In this document: positions 1-6,265 of the stretch, piece by piece
Numbering within the stretch: position 1 is the stretch's first letter
How the letters are laid out: every line of letters begins with the position of its first letter
Source of the DNA: Pontiella desulfatans
GTDB taxonomy: Bacteria; Verrucomicrobiota; Kiritimatiellia; Kiritimatiellales; Pontiellaceae
Assembly: GCA_029287275.1 (NCBI GenBank)
Contig: JARFRL010000431.1
Location: 1-8,995 of the forward strand
Direction of reading: 5' to 3'
DNA: 8,995 bases
Notes under the pieces: model-generated
The model's input: only the letters and a program-made list of their open reading frames with translations
The model's database searches: none
Told to the model about the DNA's origin: nothing
Translations under genes and position numbers: made by a program

Positions 1-2978
1 AGCAAGGTGGTGAGCGTGGTCATGATGACCGGTCGGAAACGGATTAGACTTCCGTTCACCACCGCGTCGCGAACGCTTTGACCCTCTTTTCGTAGATCGT
101 TGAAGTCGGTCAGCAACACCATCGAGTCCTGCATCGCGATGCCGAACAGCGCGATGAATCCGATCGACGCAGGGACGGATAGATACTGCCCCGTCACCCA
201 GAGCCCGATCACGCCGCCGATCAACGCGAGCGGAACGTTGACGATAATCATCGCGGCGTGCCGCACGGAATGGAACGCGATCCAGAGCAGGACAAAGATG
301 GAAACCAGCACCACCGGCACAATAACACTCAAACGTTTCATCGCGTTGCGCTGCTGCTCAAACTGCCCGCCGTATTCAATAAACACACCGGGCGGCACAT
401 CCACCTGTTCGGAAATGGTCGACTGAATATCCTCCAGCACCGCGCTTAGCGCCCGATCCTGAATATTGCCCTGCACGATCCACCGCCGTTGGTTGTTCTC
501 TCGGTTAATCTGCAACGGGCCGTCTACCATCTTGATCTCCGCAAGCTGGTCCAAACTAAGCAAAGCGCCGTCATCGGAGCGGATAAACATTTGCCTCAAC
601 GTCTCCGGGGTATCGCGAAATTCCTCCGCATAGCGGACGTGAATTCCATAGCGACGGGTGCTCTGGTACAGCGTATCCACCACGCTGCCGCCAATAGACG
701 TTTCGACCATTTCAAGCACGCGGTCGCCGGTTAGGCCGTATCGGGCCAACGCTTCATGATTCAGGATCACCTGCACCTGGGGCTGACCGAAGCTTTGCTC
801 AACAGACAGATCCACGAGGCCCTCTACGCCCGCCAAAGCAGCCCGCGTCGATTCCGCGGTTCCACGAATTTCATCCAGTTCCTCGCCATAGACCTTAATA
901 GCCAGCTGCGCGCGAGAACCGGACAGCATTTCATCGAACAAATGCTGAATCGGCTGGGAAAAGTTAACCTGCACGCCGGGGAAATCTTTCAACCGGATAC
1001 GCAGCTCATCCACAATCGCCGCCTTGGCGTTACGGTCATCCAGCTCGATATGAATCATGGCGAAGTTTACCGGATGCGGATGGCTGCCCGCCTCGGGACG
1101 GCCGATCATGGAGACCGTTTCGCGTACACCTTCAACCTGGATGATCTCTTCCGTGATCCGCTTAACCGTTGCCTCCGCTTCATCTAAAGCAATCGACGGC
1201 GCCATATTCATATCCACCATGATGGCCCCTTCATCCAGCACCGGAATAAACTCGGTTCCGACGCGCGCCAAACTCAGCACCGCTAACACGGAGAAAACGC
1301 CCACGGCAATAAATACCGCCGCTTTCGTTTTCAGCGCGGATTTCAGCAATCCCCGATAGCCCGCTTTCAGGGATTGGAAAAATTTGGATTCCTTGTATGG
1401 CTTCTCGTTGAGCAGAAAACTCGCCAACACCGGAGCCACCACGAGGGCAAAAGCAATCGAACCCCCCAGTGCCAGCATCACCGTATAGGCCAACGGCTTG
1501 AACATTTTTCCTTCCACCGCTTCCAGCGAAAGGATCGGCAGGAACACGATGATCACGATCAGGATCGCGAACGCGATCGGCCGGCCGACCTCGCGGGTCG
1601 CGGCGGAAATCCGCTGCAACCGCGGGGAGTCTAAAGTCTCAAGGTCCAAGGTCGAATGTCCCTGACCTTTGATTTTCGACTTTTCGACTTTCGCCCCCTC
1701 GGCTCCGCCGAGAAAGCGGTGTATGTTTTCCGTCACGACGATGGAACCGTCGACCAGCATGCCCAGCGCGATCGCGATGCCGCCGAGCGACATGAGGTTG
1801 GCGGAGACGCCGAAGCGCTCCATGCCGATGAACGCGACGAGCGCGCAAAACGGCATCGCCAGCGCGACGATCAGCGCGGCGCGGAAGCAGCCGAGAAACG
1901 CGAACAGCGTCAGCAACACCAGAATCATGCCGCGCAGCAAGGCGACGTTCACCGTGCGCGTCGAGTTCGCGACGAGGTCGGCCTGCTCGTAGTACGGAAC
2001 CAACCTCACGCCCGCGGGCAGACCGGCCCGCACCTGATCAACCTTTTCGTATAGGTCGGCGATCACCTTGGATGAATTGGCGCCGAACAGCTTCATGACA
2101 ATGCCTGAAACCACTTCCCTGCCGTCATTTACAGTAACCACGCCGCGGCGAAGCGCTTTCCCGTATTCAACCTTCGCCACATCCGCGATGGATACCGGCG
2201 TACCGTCGAAGGTCTTCAGCGTGATGCCGCGGATATCTTCCAAGGTTCGGAGAAAACCGACCCCGCGCACCAAATTTTCTTCCGAATTGATCCGCAGATA
2301 CTGCCCGCCCACGTTTCGGTTATTCGCCTGAACCGCCGTGGAGACATCCTCCACCGCGAGGCCGTACTGATGCAGCAGGTAGGGATCGATCCTGATCTGA
2401 TACTGCAGCACATGGCCCCCCGCGCTCAGAATATCCGTGACGCCGGGAATGGTCCGCAACTGCCGTTTTACGATCCAGTCGTTCACGTCGCGCAGATAGG
2501 TCAGCTCGTCCAGCCCGTCGGTATCAGCCCCCTCCTCCAGCTCTAGGTAATAGAGAAACACCTGACCGAGCCCGGTCGAGATCGGCCCCAACGAAGGCGG
2601 TTCCTCCATCTCCGGCAAATCGCCGGAGGCGGAAGCCAGCCGTTCCGCCACCAGCTGGCGCGCGAAATAGATGTCCGTGTCGTCGGTGAAGTAGACGTAA
2701 ACCACCGCCATGCCGAAGGCGGACGTTGACTTAACCAACGTCACGTTCGGCAGGCCGTTCATCGCCGTTTCAATCGGATACGCGACCAACCGCTCGACCT
2801 CTTCCGGCGCCATGCCGTCCGGCTCCGCGAAAACCGGCACCATGATCGGCGAGATGTCGGGGAACGCCTCGACGTCGAGCCGCCCGTGTTCGACGACGCC
2901 GAGCGCGACGACGCCGAGCAGCGCCACGAGCACCAGTCCGCGGTTGCGGAGCGAGGCGTTGATGATTCGTTCAATCAT
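1..2978 (-). CDS. Heavy-metal efflux RND permease, CzcA/CusA (HME) family, 3' end outside window
   Basis: This is the proton-driven inner-membrane pump of a tripartite metal exporter. I translated 992 codons with no stop; about 50 more residues would be expected from family members of roughly 1,030-1,050 aa. The start is ATG at 2978, with AGGAGG six bases upstream overlapping the adaptor's stop. TM1 lies near residues 14-30, followed by a large periplasmic loop. TM2-TM4 span about 345-417, with the family TM4 signature GMLVDGSIVVTEN (D410, E417). TM5-TM6 run about 465-520, TM7 about 553-571, the second periplasmic loop about 572-880, and TM8 onward from about 884. The TM4 motif starts GGIAIA, not the DFG of zinc/cobalt/cadmium CzcA. 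The positions matching the CusA methionine triad read QPI, RYGL and SDDG, so copper/silver specificity is unlikely too. The usual QNG before TM11 is QDS (950-952). Residues 429-451 come from an inserted repeat, and GC content switches sharply along the gene. Family membership is certain; substrate is not. Confidence 0.96.
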   Translation of the reverse strand, partial: MIERIINASLRNRGLVLVALLGVVALGVVEHGRLDVEAFPDISPIMVPVFAEPDGMAPEEVERLVAYPIETAMNGLPNVTLVKSTSAFGMAVVYVYFTDDTDIYFARQLVAERLASASGDLPEMEEPPSLGPISTGLGQVFLYYLELEEGADTDGLDELTYLRDVNDWIVKRQLRTIPGVTDILSAGGHVLQYQIRIDPYLLHQYGLAVEDVSTAVQANNRNVGGQYLRINSEENLVRGVGFLRTLEDIRGITLKTFDGTPVSIADVAKVEYGKALRRGVVTVNDGREVVSGIVMKLFGANSSKVIADLYEKVDQVRAGLPAGVRLVPYYEQADLVANSTRTVNVALLRGMILVLLTLFAFLGCFRAALIVALAMPFCALVAFIGMERFGVSANLMSLGGIAIALGMLVDGSIVVTENIHRFLGGAEGAKVEKSKIKGQGHSTLDLETLDSPRLQRISAATREVGRPIAFAILIVIIVFLPILSLEAVEGKMFKPLAYTVMLALGGSIAFALVVAPVLASFLLNEKPYKESKFFQSLKAGYRGLLKSALKTKAAVFIAVGVFSVLAVLSLARVGTEFIPVLDEGAIMVDMNMAPSIALDEAEATVKRITEEIIQVEGVRETVSMIGRPEAGSHPHPVNFAMIHIELDDRNAKAAIVDELRIRLKDFPGVQVNFSQPIQHLFDEMLSGSRAQLAIKVYGEELDEIRGTAESTRAALAGVEGLVDLSVEQSFGQPQVQVILNHEALARYGLTGDRVLEMVETSIGGSVVDTLYQSTRRYGIHVRYAEEFRDTPETLRQMFIRSDDGALLSLDQLAEIKMVDGPLQINRENNQRRWIVQGNIQDRALSAVLEDIQSTISEQVDVPPGVFIEYGGQFEQQRNAMKRLSVIVPVVLVSIFVLLWIAFHSVRHAAMIIVNVPLALIGGVIGLWVTGQYLSVPASIGFIALFGIAMQDSMVLLTDFNDLRKEGQSVRDAVVNGSLIRFRPVIMTTLTTL
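1627..1694. repeat. In-frame heptamer-type repeat element inside the RND permease gene
   Basis: The stretch is made of degenerate 6-7 base units around GTC: on the plus strand GTCTAAA, GTCTCAA, GGTCCAA and GGTCGAA, then after a short centre TTTTCGACTTTTCGACTTT, which is the same kind of unit inverted. The whole is an imperfect palindrome of two short tandem arrays. It is read in frame as residues 429-451 of the permease (KVEKSKIKG... then STLDLETLDS), replacing the usual short cytoplasmic loop between TM4 and TM5. The flanking membrane helices are intact. The composition resembles dispersed intergenic repeats known to give KxKVQSSK-like peptides in some genomes, but its copy number cannot be seen here. 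Confidence 0.75.
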
Positions 2979-2988
2979 GCCGCGCCTC

Positions 2989-4146
2989 CTAGTGTCCGTG
3001 TCCGGCGTGGGGATCCATGCCGCCGACGACCATCTGGGCCTTCAACGCGAACGCGCCGACCGCGACGTATTTCGCGCCGGGCGCCAACCCGCCGACGATC
3101 TCGACGTTCCGCTCGTCGGCGAGGCCCTCCTCGACCACCGCGGAGACGAAGCCATTGGGGCTCGGAACGAACACCACGCGCTCGCCCTCCAAGGTCTGCA
3201 CGGCCTCGAGCGGCACGACCACCGGCGCGTTCGCGCGTTCCACTTCCACGCGGGCGCGGACGAACGCGCCGGGCGTGAAGTCCTCATCCGCGCCGACGAG
3301 CACGCAGCGCGCGGTGAAGGTGCGCGTCTGATGATCGATGATCGGGCTGATGTATTTGATCGCGCCGGTCGCCGTATGCCCGTCGTGGGCGACGAACGAG
3401 ACGGGGGCGCCTTTGCGCAGCAGGTGCTGATAGCGGGGAAAGACGCTGATGTCGGCCCAGACGGTGGAGAGATCCGCGACCTCGAACAACGCCTTTTCGA
3501 CCGTCGCGGCCTCGCCGAGCGCGCAGTCCTTGGAGATGATCACGCCGTCGCGCGGCGCGTAAACGGTGTACACCGCCATGGTCTCGCGGTTTTCCAACGC
3601 CGCGAGCGGGTCGCCCTTTCGAACCTCGTCGCCGATCTCGGCGAACACCTGACGGACGATGCTGGCGTAGCGCGGCGAAACCGCCACGGTCGTGTCGCCG
3701 TTCAGCTTGATCTCCGCCGGAAGCACCGCCGATTTGGCGACGGTTCCGCCCGCGGCTTCGCGCACCTGGATCCCAACCTTGTCGAGCGTCTCCCGCGTGA
3801 ACGTGACGCCCTCGACGGCGCCATGATCATGGCCCGCGTGCTCGTCGACTTCTTCGTGAACGGCGTGATCCGAAACCCCGTCGCCATCGTGGTCGTGCGC
3901 CACCGGCGCCGCGGCGTGATCATGCGCCACCGGCGCCGCGGCGTGATCGTGCCCCTCGTGCTCGTCGTGATCCACCTCTTCTTGGGCGGGCGGATTGTTC
4001 AGGCCTTCAAGCCCGGGCAGCGTGAAGCTTCCCTCGGTCTTCGCGGCGCACGACGGACAGTCGCAATCGCCGGTCTCGAGAGTTCGCGCCGCGGCCATCA
4101 ACACGCCCGCGGTCAGCGCAACGAATAGTAAAAGTGCTTTTTTCAT
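2989..4146 (-). CDS. Efflux RND periplasmic adaptor, CzcB/CusB-like, His-rich and hairpin-less
   Basis: This 385-aa protein should link the permease to the outer-membrane channel. A signal peptide covers about residues 1-20. A thiol cluster follows (C28, C30, C33 in DCDCPSC), then a linker at 60-108 with 13 histidines that includes a duplicated 9-residue unit (3896-3949) and a DxDGDGxxD segment at about 85-93. The barrel-sandwich (lipoyl-like) halves lie at about 150-186 and 194-226. They are joined by only about eight residues, so the long alpha-helical hairpin of classical adaptors is absent. A beta-barrel (about 228-305, with DLSTVWADISVFPR and TRTFTARC) and a membrane-proximal domain follow. 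The protein ends in His-rich HAGHGH. The start lies 1 base after the outer-membrane gene's stop, with GAAGGA seven bases upstream inside that gene, so translation is probably coupled. The metal is unknown. Confidence 0.93.
   Translation of the reverse strand: MKKALLLFVALTAGVLMAAARTLETGDCDCPSCAAKTEGSFTLPGLEGLNNPPAQEEVDHDEHEGHDHAAAPVAHDHAAAPVAHDHDGDGVSDHAVHEEVDEHAGHDHGAVEGVTFTRETLDKVGIQVREAAGGTVAKSAVLPAEIKLNGDTTVAVSPRYASIVRQVFAEIGDEVRKGDPLAALENRETMAVYTVYAPRDGVIISKDCALGEAATVEKALFEVADLSTVWADISVFPRYQHLLRKGAPVSFVAHDGHTATGAIKYISPIIDHQTRTFTARCVLVGADEDFTPGAFVRARVEVERANAPVVVPLEAVQTLEGERVVFVPSPNGFVSAVVEEGLADERNVEIVGGLAPGAKYVAVGAFALKAQMVVGGMDPHAGHGH
3896..3949 (-). repeat. Tandem 27-bp duplication encoding His/Ala units
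   Basis: Two adjacent 27-base copies (3896-3922 and 3923-3949) differ only at the last base. In the adaptor frame they encode two copies of a nine-residue unit of the type AAAPVAHDH. The near identity at DNA level indicates a recent duplication that lengthened the metal-binding linker without breaking the frame. Confidence 0.9.
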
Positions 4147-4147
4147 C

Positions 4148-5359
4148 TTAGCGTCCTTCGTTTAAAAATTTGGTGAGTTCCGCCCGCGCGACGTGCGCGT
4201 CGCGCAACGCCTCGATTTGGCGCGCGCGGATTTCGGCGAGATGCTGTTGGGAGGCGATCAGTTCGATCCAGGAAAAGCGGCCGGCCTCATAGCCGGCCTT
4301 GCTGAGTTCGTAGGCCTTCTCCGCTTTGGGCGCGAGCTTGTCGCGGGTCATTTCCGCCTCGAGTTTCGCGCCGGCGTATTGAGCCGCGAGCGTGGAGAGC
4401 CGGCGCTGATAGGTCCGCCGCACCTCGGCGCGTTCGGCCCGCAGCGCGTCGGCCCGCACGAGCGTGGCGGCCTGCTCGGCCTGGCCGGCCCGAACGAAGT
4501 TGAGCGGCATCGACGCGCCGAACACCAGCGTGTTGACGTCCCCGGCGGCTTCGTATTTATAGCCCGCGCCCAAGGTGATGTCCGCGGCGTCCTTCGACTT
4601 CGCGGCGGCGGCGCGCGCCTCGCTCACCGCGATGAGGGCGTCCACGCGGCGCAACGCCGGATGCGATTCCGCGAGCGTGGAATCGGCTGGATTCTCGAGC
4701 TCGTAATAGGCCGCCTCCACCTCGTCCACCTCGTTTTCCGGCCACCCGATCAGCGAGGCGAGCCGGACGCGGGCGGCGAGCAAATCGCCGAAGCAGCAGG
4801 TTTGAGACAAGAGAACTTCCTCCAGCGCGAGTTCGGCCTGCACGACCTCCAGCTCGGAACTGCCGCCCGCCGCGTGGCGAGCCGCCGCGACGCTCACGAA
4901 GGCGCGGGCCAGCTGCTCCTGTTCAACGCGGACCTTGCCGACTTCCTGCTGGTAGGCCACCTCGATGAACGCGAGCCGCACGGCGGTCATCAGCTCGAGT
5001 TCCTTCTCGGCTTCCGCCTCGAACGCGACACCGATCGAGGTCTGAGCGACGGCGCGGTCGTTCTTCCGCTTGCCGCCGCGCTCGAAGGTTTGTTTCAGCG
5101 CGAGGGTGTATTCGGTTTCCTCGAAACCGTCGAGATCGCCACCGACGCCCTCGGCCTCGAAATGGAGGCTGGGGCTTTTCCAACGGCCGGTCGCCGCGAC
5201 CATTTTCTCGGCCGCGAGCGTGTTGGCGCGCGCGGCTTTGAGTTCCGGCGAGTTTTGACGGGCCAGCGCGAGGGCCCGATCGAGCGTTAATTTCCCGGAT
5301 TCGGCGAATCCGGACGCGGCCAACGCGAGGCCGCATGACAAAGCGATGAGTTGTTTCAT
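4148..5359 (-). CDS. Outer-membrane efflux factor, TolC/CzcC-like
   Basis: The 403-aa protein is the predicted trimeric outer-membrane channel of the exporter. A signal peptide covers about residues 1-19 (MKQLIALSCG...SGFA, cut before ESG). Two repeats of the outer-membrane efflux (OEP) domain follow, one at about 24-205 and one at about 230-400. Both are rich in long Ala/Glu/Arg helices, as expected for the alpha-barrel. The motif ALARQNSPELKAA near the start and YELSKAGYEAGRFSWIELI near the end are typical of the family. A Cys pair (C188-C189) in the middle is unusual for a TolC protein. There is no convincing lipobox. The start is ATG at 5359, with AGGAG six bases upstream. The gene is second in the operon, 88 bases after the small Cys/His protein and one base before the adaptor. 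Confidence 0.94.
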   Translation of the reverse strand: MKQLIALSCGLALAASGFAESGKLTLDRALALARQNSPELKAARANTLAAEKMVAATGRWKSPSLHFEAEGVGGDLDGFEETEYTLALKQTFERGGKRKNDRAVAQTSIGVAFEAEAEKELELMTAVRLAFIEVAYQQEVGKVRVEQEQLARAFVSVAAARHAAGGSSELEVVQAELALEEVLLSQTCCFGDLLAARVRLASLIGWPENEVDEVEAAYYELENPADSTLAESHPALRRVDALIAVSEARAAAAKSKDAADITLGAGYKYEAAGDVNTLVFGASMPLNFVRAGQAEQAATLVRADALRAERAEVRRTYQRRLSTLAAQYAGAKLEAEMTRDKLAPKAEKAYELSKAGYEAGRFSWIELIASQQHLAEIRARQIEALRDAHVARAELTKFLNEGR

Positions 5360-5393
5360 GTATGACTCCTGATGATTTATCGCGGGGAAGGCC

Positions 5394-5437
5394 CGCCGGA
5401 AACGGCGAGACGACGGATGAGCGACGGGGACGTCGCT
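5394..5437. other. Two perfect hairpins between the small leader gene and the outer-membrane gene
   Basis: In the 88-base intercistronic gap there is a 7-bp stem with a 4-base loop (arms AGCGACG 5420-5426 and CGTCGCT 5431-5437). A second 5-bp stem with a 4-base loop lies closer to the next gene (CGCCG 5394-5398 and CGGCG 5403-5407). Neither is followed by a T run on the minus strand, so they are not classical terminators. They could stabilise or mark processing of the mRNA and set different expression of the leader and the pump, which is inference. Confidence 0.45.
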
Positions 5438-5447
5438 TCCGCGAAAA

Positions 5448-5786
5448 TCAAATCAGAAGTCGGATGGTTTTGAGACGGGAGAGCGGACCGGACGCCGCGG
5501 CGGGAGCCGGTCGGATGACGAGCTTTGACTCGGTGAAGACGAATAGCCGGATCGAGAGCGCGGGGGCCACGAGCGCGGAGGCCGCGGTGAGCTGCTGCGG
5601 CATTTCGAGCTCGTCGGCGCAGACCGCGTGGTCGTCGCAGCCGTGGCACGCGCAGTCGTGATTCGCCGCGATCGACGCGGGCGCGCCGGAGCGGCCCGAA
5701 GCCGGCTCATGATCCATGGCATGCGTGTGGGGCATCGCCACGAAGAGCAACGCGATCACCACCAAGATGTGCTTGAGTCCGTTCAT
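5448..5786 (-). CDS. Small exported Cys/His-rich protein heading the metal-efflux operon, unknown family
   Basis: I do not recognise a named family for this 112-aa protein. It has a clear signal peptide (MNGLKHILVVIALLFVAMPHTHA, about 1-23), so the mature part is about 89 aa and periplasmic. The centre carries a dense potential metal site: H43, C45, C47, H48, C50, H53 and C56. The pattern DCxCxxC also occurs in the adaptor N-terminus (DCDCPSC). The rest is Ala/Pro-rich with a hydrophobic stretch (about 68-92) and a short basic tail. An in-frame TGA directly precedes the ATG, so the start cannot move upstream, and no Shine-Dalgarno sequence is visible. It lies first in the efflux operon, in the same direction. 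A periplasmic metal-binding or sensing role, analogous in position to CusF-like accessory proteins, is inference from context; it is not homologous to CusF by eye. Confidence 0.72.
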   Translation of the reverse strand: MNGLKHILVVIALLFVAMPHTHAMDHEPASGRSGAPASIAANHDCACHGCDDHAVCADELEMPQQLTAASALVAPALSIRLFVFTESKLVIRPAPAAASGPLSRLKTIRLLI

Positions 5787-5792
5787 TCAGCG

Positions 5793-5824
5793 TATATGGA
5801 CGCAAAAACGCCCCCCTTGTTCAA
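5793..5824 (-). promoter_or_regulatory. Possible promoter of the metal-efflux operon, long spacer
   Basis: On the minus strand TTGAAC (plus 5819-5824) is followed after 20 bases by CATATA (plus 5793-5798), which ends six bases before the ATG. If real, the transcript would begin at or next to the start codon, matching the missing Shine-Dalgarno. A 19-20 bp spacer is typical of promoters activated by MerR-family metal regulators, but I see no convincing operator dyad in the spacer and no such regulator in the window. Confidence 0.3.
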
Positions 5825-5825
5825 G

Positions 5826-5855
5826 AAAAAACCGCCCCGCGGTCACGGGACGGTT
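5826..5855 (-). terminator. Rho-independent terminator after the rubredoxin gene
   Basis: The arms ACCGCCCCG (5831-5839) and CGGGACGGT (5846-5854) form a 9-bp stem with one G-U wobble and a 6-base loop. Read on the minus strand, six T residues follow (plus 5826-5831). It lies 22 bases past the rubredoxin stop and just before the next operon's putative promoter, so it separates the redox operon from the efflux operon. Confidence 0.85.
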
Positions 5856-5876
5856 CTTGGTTGAGTCGGGATCGAC

Positions 5877-6041
5877 TTAGCCTTCGATGACGGAAAAGTC
5901 GTCCTTGCCGACGCCGCACTCGGGACATTCCCAATCATCGGGGATATCCTCGAACTGCGTGCCGGGAGCGATTCCGCTATCGGGATCGCCGACTTCCGGA
6001 TCGTAGATCCAGCCACAAACGTCGCAAATGTATTTCTTCAT
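5877..6041 (-). CDS. Rubredoxin, classical 54 aa
   Basis: A one-electron carrier with a single Fe(Cys)4 centre. The 54-aa translation MKKYICDVCGWIYDPEVGDP... has the two canonical knuckles, CDVCG (C6, C9) and CPECG (C39, C42), with the family aromatic/acidic core (WIYDPEVGDP, APGTQFEDIPDDW). Length and spacing are those of standard rubredoxins. I chose the ATG at 6041 because AGGAG lies seven bases upstream; an in-frame ATG at 6047 would leave only one base between it and that SD. It is the last gene of the Rrf2-flavodiiron operon and the natural electron donor to the flavodiiron protein. The 102-base gap from the preceding gene contains a dyad, so it may have some independent expression. Confidence 0.97.
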   Translation of the reverse strand: MKKYICDVCGWIYDPEVGDPDSGIAPGTQFEDIPDDWECPECGVGKDDFSVIEG

Positions 6042-6062
6042 TTCCATGCTCCTTGGTTCGAA

Positions 6063-6094
6063 AAACTGGGGGAATCATTCCCATAATTCAGTTT
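6063..6094. promoter_or_regulatory. Nested dyad in the leader of the rubredoxin gene
   Basis: The plus strand has GGGAAT-C-ATTCCC (6070-6082), a perfect 13-base dyad, enclosed by AAACTG (6063-6068) and CAGTTT (6089-6094). On the minus strand the outer arm runs into five T residues. It could be an attenuator or weak terminator between the mini-rubredoxin and rubredoxin, an mRNA-processing hairpin, or a protein-binding operator. The sequence alone does not decide. Confidence 0.5.
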
Positions 6095-6143
6095 GGCCGC
6101 AAGGCGATTCGTTTGAAAATTGGCCGACGCGCGGCGGACGGAC

Positions 6144-6254
6144 CTATTCTTCTTCCTGGTTGAACATCGAACCGGGAACATGACACAACGGACAGGTTTC
6201 CGGAGGCGCTTCGCCTTCGTGAACATGACCACAAACCGAACATACCCATTTCAT
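6144..6254 (-). CDS. Mini-rubredoxin (36-aa rubredoxin-like, rubrerythrin-C-terminal type)
   Basis: This complete 36-residue ORF reads MKWVCSVCGHVHEGEAPPET then CPLCHVPGSMFNQEEE. The two knuckles C5-x2-C8-G and C21-PL-C24 bind one Fe(Cys)4 centre. Only 12 residues separate the knuckles, against 29 in the classical rubredoxin next door. This compact layout is the one found as the C-terminal domain of rubrerythrins and in some flavodiiron fusions, here as a free-standing protein. AAGGAGAG ends five bases before the ATG, and the gene starts 11 bases after the flavodiiron stop, so it is clearly in that operon. Its likely role is electron transfer to or from the flavodiiron protein. Confidence 0.9.
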   Translation of the reverse strand: MKWVCSVCGHVHEGEAPPETCPLCHVPGSMFNQEEE

Positions 6255-6265
6255 GTTTCTCTCCT

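Noticed and set aside
1..2978. Frameshifted or broken permease gene
   Set aside because: I read the minus frame codon by codon from 2978 to 3 and found no stop or frame change. The gene is open and only cut by the window edge.
3896..3949. CRISPR-like or mobile repeat
   Set aside because: There are only two adjacent copies with no spacers, and they are in frame with a His-rich coding sequence, so this is an internal tandem duplication.
2710..4128. 472-codon open frame on the plus strand
   Set aside because: It is antisense to the permease start and the adaptor. Its translation is Arg/His/Asp-rich low-complexity sequence typical of an opposite-strand frame in GC-rich genes, while the minus frame has clear domains.
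4193..5290. 365-codon open frame on the plus strand
   Set aside because: Antisense of the outer-membrane factor gene, with no signal, motif or ribosome-binding site, and Arg/Gly-rich composition.
5394..5437. Rho-independent terminator after the small leader gene
   Set aside because: The stems are perfect but no T run follows on the minus strand, so I list them only as hairpins.
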